From Bactrocera neohumeralis (Eukaryota > Arthropoda > Insecta > Diptera > Tephritidae): a stretch of 64,000 bases of DNA. Made by a program: the position numbers and the translations under genes. Location: contig NC_065919.1 of the NCBI RefSeq assembly GCF_024586455.1, positions 35,254,839 to 35,318,838 of the forward strand, in the 5' to 3' direction. The stretch's first letter is position 1, and the number at the start of each line of letters is the position of its first letter. Shown piece by piece: positions 59,601-64,000 of this stretch. A model generated the notes under the pieces. The model made no database searches, was not told where the DNA came from, and saw only the letters and a program-made list of their open reading frames with translations.

Positions 59601-61095
59601 TTATAGGTCATAGGCATATCTAGCTTCATTAATATATTTTGTTTCGTCTCAGTGATATTTATATAAAAATCAACCTCAGTAATCCAAATGATATTCGGGT
59701 ATATAGAACACGGTATAAATGGTTACTTAATGATGTGGGGTTAAGATCAAGTTTTAAACCAATTTTATTCAAATTCAGCATTAAGCACACAATTTCTAAG
59801 AAAAATCGACTTAATTCAAATAAAATTTCACACATATTGACCAAGCAAAACTTTTCGAAGTCGGAGAAAGGAGATTGCATTATCTTTTGGAATAACTTAA
59901 GTATTCTAGAAAATATATTTGCACACAATTATATGAAATATTCGGCATGAAATTTGGTAGATTAACGAAAACGTTATATCTACTATTTGAGATCTGGGCT
60001 AATTTGTAGACCGACTTCACACGTTTTCAGTATTAAACTTTAGTATATTTAATACCCAAGCCCGGTTATATTTAAACATACGTACATCAACTAATAATTG
60101 GTAAAATCATACAATTTTTTTCAGTTGTAAATAATCTGTCATTTACTCTAATTCTTTTGTTTTAACCCTTTCATGTCCAGTGTTGCCAATAGGCATGAAT
60201 TGATGGTACGGACGGTTAGAGGAAGTCCTCACGATTAAGAAATATACAATATACACAACTCAGATTCAAGATATTCGTAAAATGCATGCTATTTCACTAT
60301 GTTTAAATCAAATTGCACGGATTTTTCAATTAATGTGTTTTTAATTACACTGTACATATTGAAATATATGTAAAATTTAAATAAAATATTTAAAATAGCT
60401 CTCCGAGCTCATATGCATATTTGTCGGCAAAGTTGTCATTTGCTCTTTTTTCAATGTATTATCAGAACTCAATTTTTTCTCAGCTCCGTCTGCTCGCGAA
60501 CTCGCCGTAACTTCCATGGGCAGAGGCGTTTCAACAGAAGAGTTTAACCCTTTTATAATAATACTTAATTTCTATTGAAAAAATAGCGTAAAAATAGTAA
60601 TATTTACGTAAAAATATACAAAAAATTACACTAATTTAAAATTTTTTTTAAATAAAATCGATTAATAAAAGAAATATCTTGCTTACGATTGCCAAGTCTA
60701 TGCATTTTTGCATCACGAAATATTATTGCCAGATAGGACCGATCCGACTTAATTTACCACCCTAGGCAAATGTCAAATTCTGCGCTCGTTTCACAACAAA
60801 AAATATGTATAACTCCTGAAACTTATAAATGTCATTTTATTAAAAAACAAAAAAACACTCATATTCCGAAGGTTTAACATATACCTTTATTATGGTTCTC
60901 AACTCCATTCAGTTGAATTGCAATTGAAGAAATTCAACTTAAGACCAACTCAACTCTTTTTCGGTACTAAGAACTTCGACTATTTTCAGCCGAAGTTTCA
61001 TTGATGTTGCCGACCTTAAAAATTAAAATTTGGCAGATAAAACAGATCTACTGTGGTTTTGTTGCTCTAGATACAAGATCGAATTTGAATAGAGT
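59601..61095. other. AT-rich spacer
   Basis: No supported gene. Overlapping ORFs on both strands at 59639-59950 are AT-driven. Confidence 0.4.
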
Positions 61096-61716
61096 ATTTG
61101 TTCTCCCAGCGTAAACACCACCAACAATGTCAGCCTGGAAATCCAGCGCAGGATTGCTCTTGCCAAAAGGTGCTACTTCGGACTGAGCAGGCAATTGAAA
61201 AGTAAAGTCCTCTCTCGACGAACAAAAGCTAAACTCTATAAATCGCTCATAATTCCCGTCCTGCTATATGGTGCAGAGGCTTGGGCGATGACAGCAACCG
61301 ATGAGTCGACGTTACGAGTTTTCGAGGGAAAAATTCTGCGAAAGATTTATGGTCCTTTGCGCATTGGCCACGGCGAATATCGCATTCGATGGAACGATGA
61401 GCTGTTCGAGATATATGACGACATTGACATAGTTCAGCGAATTAAAAGACAGCGGCTACGCTGGCTAGGTCATGTTGTCCGGATGGATGAAAACACTCCA
61501 GCTCTGAAAGTATTCGACGCTGTACCCGGAAGCAGAGGAAGAGGAAGACCTCCACTCCGTTGGAAGGACCAAGTGGAGAAGGACTTGGCTTCGCTTGGAA
61601 CATCCAATTGGCGCCACGTAGCGAAAAGAACAAACGACTGGCGCGCTGTTGTTAACTCGGCTATAATCGCGTAAGCGGTGTCTACGCCAATAAGAAGAAG
61701 AAGATTTGTTCTCCCA
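61096..61716 (+). mobile_element. RTE-like 5'-truncated insertion with 13-bp target duplication
   Basis: A direct repeat ATTTGTTCTCCCA at 61096-61108 and 61704-61716 brackets a 595-bp insertion (61109-61703). The insertion carries the element's C-terminal coding region, a short 3' UTR with TGTCTACGCCAATAAG, and an (AAG)n tail at 61694-61703. The target duplication is exact, so the insertion is young. This short-repeat 3' tail is characteristic of RTE-type elements. Confidence 0.9.
61111..61674 (+). pseudogene. C-terminal part of RTE-like reverse transcriptase, open frame
   Basis: Open from the insertion point through the stop at 61672-61674, with no internal stop. It reads VNTTNNVSLEIQRRIALAKR, CYFGLSRQLKSKVLSRRTKA, KLYKSLIIPVLLYGAEAWAM, LRKIYGPLRIGHGEYRIRWN, IYDDIDIVQRIKRQRLRWLG, HVVRMDENTPALKVFDAVPG, GRGRPPLRWKDQVEKDLASL, NWRHVAKRTNDWRAVVNSAI. 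The RT catalytic motifs lie upstream of the truncation, so it has no activity. It shows the undamaged C terminus of the family, useful for repairing alignments of the broken copies. Confidence 0.85.
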
Positions 61717-62332
61717 ATTCATGTCCCTATTAATTATTTTTGGAAGATGCTCTTAATTAATTTTAAATCTTTATTTTCATTTTACACTACAAAAATCAGA
61801 AAACATGAAATTATGATTTCAATATTGTGTTGAAAAAAATGTTATATGTATCTCAATTTAAAGTCTTTTGTGAGCTATTCTGTTATAAAATTTTAGTTGA
61901 GAATGCCAATTTAAGGATCAGCGAGAAATGGGACGATCCTATCAATCTTGATACCTTTTCTTTCAAGAGTTTTAGATCTTAGTGAAGCCGTTTCTTCTCT
62001 GTGTTTCTTACTACAACTTCCTCAGTTATACAAAAATTTATACTTGCTCTTGACTCTTAAAGTTTGTCAGCATATTTTGGACAATATCTTATATTTGTTT
62101 GTATAATTAGTTGTCCAGAAAAATTTCGACTCCCAATAAAAAACCTTTCCAACTTTCAATAGCCGGACCAATCATACCTTGATAAAATCTGAAATCTGAA
62201 ATCTAAAAGGTCTAAAATTCGTCTTTCCTTACCAAGCTTCGGAAGTTTCCTACTAATGTAATTAATATGAAGATTATAACCACTCTTGTTATTTTTCCGT
62301 TTTCTCTTATAATATTTAGTCTTAGAGGATGG
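61717..62332. other. spacer
   Basis: No recognised feature. Confidence 0.4.
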
Positions 62333-64000
62333 AGTCATATGTAGAAGTTCACGCAAGTGAGGAAAGTTCTCTGTTTGCAATTCACTTGGGAATGACCAGA
62401 AATGATTCTTTTACATATGGCTCAAGCAGCTCACGACTTCCGGTCTTTGACCAAGTATCCTCTGGGTAGCCAGAAAACATCCATTTGACGGCTAGCTAAA
62501 GAGAGAAGGCGAAACATCCCCTTCACAGGGTTGTGCGCTGGGTTTGGGACCCGCCACGTAAAAAACACTAGCAATGAAAAAGCATAAACAGCCTCGGATG
62601 AGAGACTCTGTTTTGAAGATGACCATGGCAAACGCACTAAAGATAACTATTTAAGGACATGCACTTGAAATGTCCGATTCCTTAATTGGGAAGATGCCGC
62701 TGCCAAGGTGGTTGATGTTCTCGTTAGAATGAAGACTGACATCACCGCTGTTCAAGAAATGCGATGAACGGCACAAGGATTGAACCTTGCCATACAAAGC
62801 CAGGCAATATAAAGGAGCGCAAATTTGGTGTGGGATTCGTATTGGGCGAGACACTCCGGTGCCGAGCCCTAGCTAAGGTCAGGCGGATGAACTTCCACAA
62901 TGCTCACTAAAGCGAAGATCTTCAACATATCGCTTGGAGCGCATCTATGAGAGCTGCCGCCGTCACGTTGTCAAAATCGTGCTTGGCGACTTTAACGCCA
63001 GAGTGGTCAAAGAAATTCAGCCTCTATGAGGAAACATCACCAAATGGCTTGAGGCTGATCGACTTAGCCAGAGCCAGAAATATGGTCATCTCTAGTACTA
63101 GATTCCAGCATAGAAAAATTCATCAAGCTTCCTGACTGTCTCCGGATCGCAAAGCCACCAAACAGATCGATCATGTTGTGATAGACACGACTCCAATGTT
63201 TTAGACGTGCGTACGCTCCGAGGGCTTAACATCGACTCGAAGCACTGTCTTTTTGCAGAGAATATACGCATCCTCCTCTGTACAGCAAGCAACGCACGTC
63301 AAAAAACACAACGAACGATTTTCTACTTGGCTTGCACTCCCGCTCGCTGAGAGCACTCACCAGCAACTCGGTATAAGGGAACTGTGAGGCGGCATTTCAA
63401 GCTCCTTACGTACAGCTGCAAACGAAACCATTGGTTTTCGGAAAATGCAAAAGAACAGCTGGACCGATGAGGAGTGTCGTGTCGCAGCGGAGAGAAAACA
63501 GACTGTCTACCTCGCAACGTTACGATCGATCACAACACGTGGGGGAAGGGATAGATACCGACAATTGAAGAGGAAAGCGAGACACATTTACAGACAGAAA
63601 AAATAAGAGGCAGAAATGCGTGAGTATCAAGAGCTTGACAAGCTGGCCGACAGCGGTAATGCTCGAAGAAGTGGCGAGGGCCGATGAATTGCCCGCCGAG
63701 CTATTCAAACACGGTGGCGAAGAACTGATAATATGGACGAAAGCATGTCTAACGATTGGAACTTAAGTGTGCTCTGCCCAATCCACAAAAAGGGAGACCC
63801 CACAATCTGCGCGAACCATCGTAGAATAAGTCTCCTCAACATCGCATATAAAATTCTATCGAGCGTATTGTGTGAAAGATTAAAGCCCACCGTCAACAAA
63901 CTGATTGAACCTTATCAATGTGTCTTAATAGCTCGAAAATCAGCAATTGTCCAGATATTCGCCATGCGCCAAAACTTTGAAAAGACCCGTGAGAAAATAA
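62333..64000 (+). pseudogene. RTE-like retrotransposon with full 5' end, cut by window edge
   Basis: Starts at the family's 5' end (GAGGATGGAGTCATATG), with a leader of about 300 bp. A decayed endonuclease follows (CPIP/NWEDAAAKVVDVLV near 62680-62720, VRMKTDITAVQEM near 62728-62762, KIVLGDFNARVVKEIQPL near 62977-63020, LRLIDLARARNM near 63050, RKATKQIDHVV near 63150-63180, LNIDSKHCLFAE near 63225). The linker MREYQELDKLADSGNARR is near 63615, a deletion shortens the region before AELFKHGGEELI (63700), and PIHKKGDPTICANHRRISLL lies near 63780. It continues past 64000. Several stops and frameshifts. Confidence 0.75.

Overview
The window is eukaryotic, AT-rich DNA that carries no host gene I can support. 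It is a graveyard of nested transposable elements separated by AT-rich spacer with CATATG-type microsatellite patches. The mix suggests a brachyceran fly: abundant DINE-1/INE-1-like (Helentron-related) repeats, many mariner and Tc1 relatives, and one very abundant endonuclease/reverse-transcriptase non-LTR family. A tephritid fruit fly is my best guess, by inference only. The stretch could be intergenic or a large intron; I cannot tell which.

Layout. 0-3 kb: two DINE-1-like copies with their 5' ends facing each other, the first interrupted by a 5'-truncated I-type non-LTR element with an 8-bp target duplication. 3.5-4.4 kb: a TA-flanked, pogo/Tigger-like element. 6.8-8.7 kb: two decayed DINE-1-like copies. 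10.6-12.8 kb: a broken endonuclease/RT (RTE-like) element abutting a deleted mariner. 13.4-20 kb: mostly spacer, with a perfect 69-bp tandem duplication and a 204-bp TA-flanked MITE. 20.2-21 kb: a second DINE-1-like family with an internal tandem repeat of about 150 bp. 22.7-23.6 kb: an internally deleted mariner with long TIRs. 25.3-29.1 kb: a nested DINE-1-like cluster with a mariner relic. 32-34 kb: a jockey-type RT relic and DINE relics. 34.3-43.6 kb: four RTE-like copies, one of them with a 5' inversion and a 14-bp target duplication, plus a mariner deletion derivative.

The most interesting locus is at 43.86-46.53 kb. It is a 2.67-kb element bounded by TTAA, with inverted repeats of about 540-560 bp. 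It encloses a Cys-containing ORF that appears to be spliced through a 77-bp intron and continues into a conserved-looking acidic/His segment. I read it as a decayed copy of a little-described TTAA-inserting DNA transposon. From 46.5 to 64 kb come a Tc1 pseudogene, RTE fragments, another TIR-complete mariner, a nearly intact RTE RT copy, a Tc3-like transposase relic, a young DINE-1-like copy almost matching the one at 27.8 kb, a second copy of the same mariner deletion derivative, an RTE 3' end with a 13-bp target duplication and an open frame, and a full-5'-end RTE copy running off the window.

The genes do not work together as a pathway. The useful information is the insertion order, the target-site duplications and the deletion-derivative structures.
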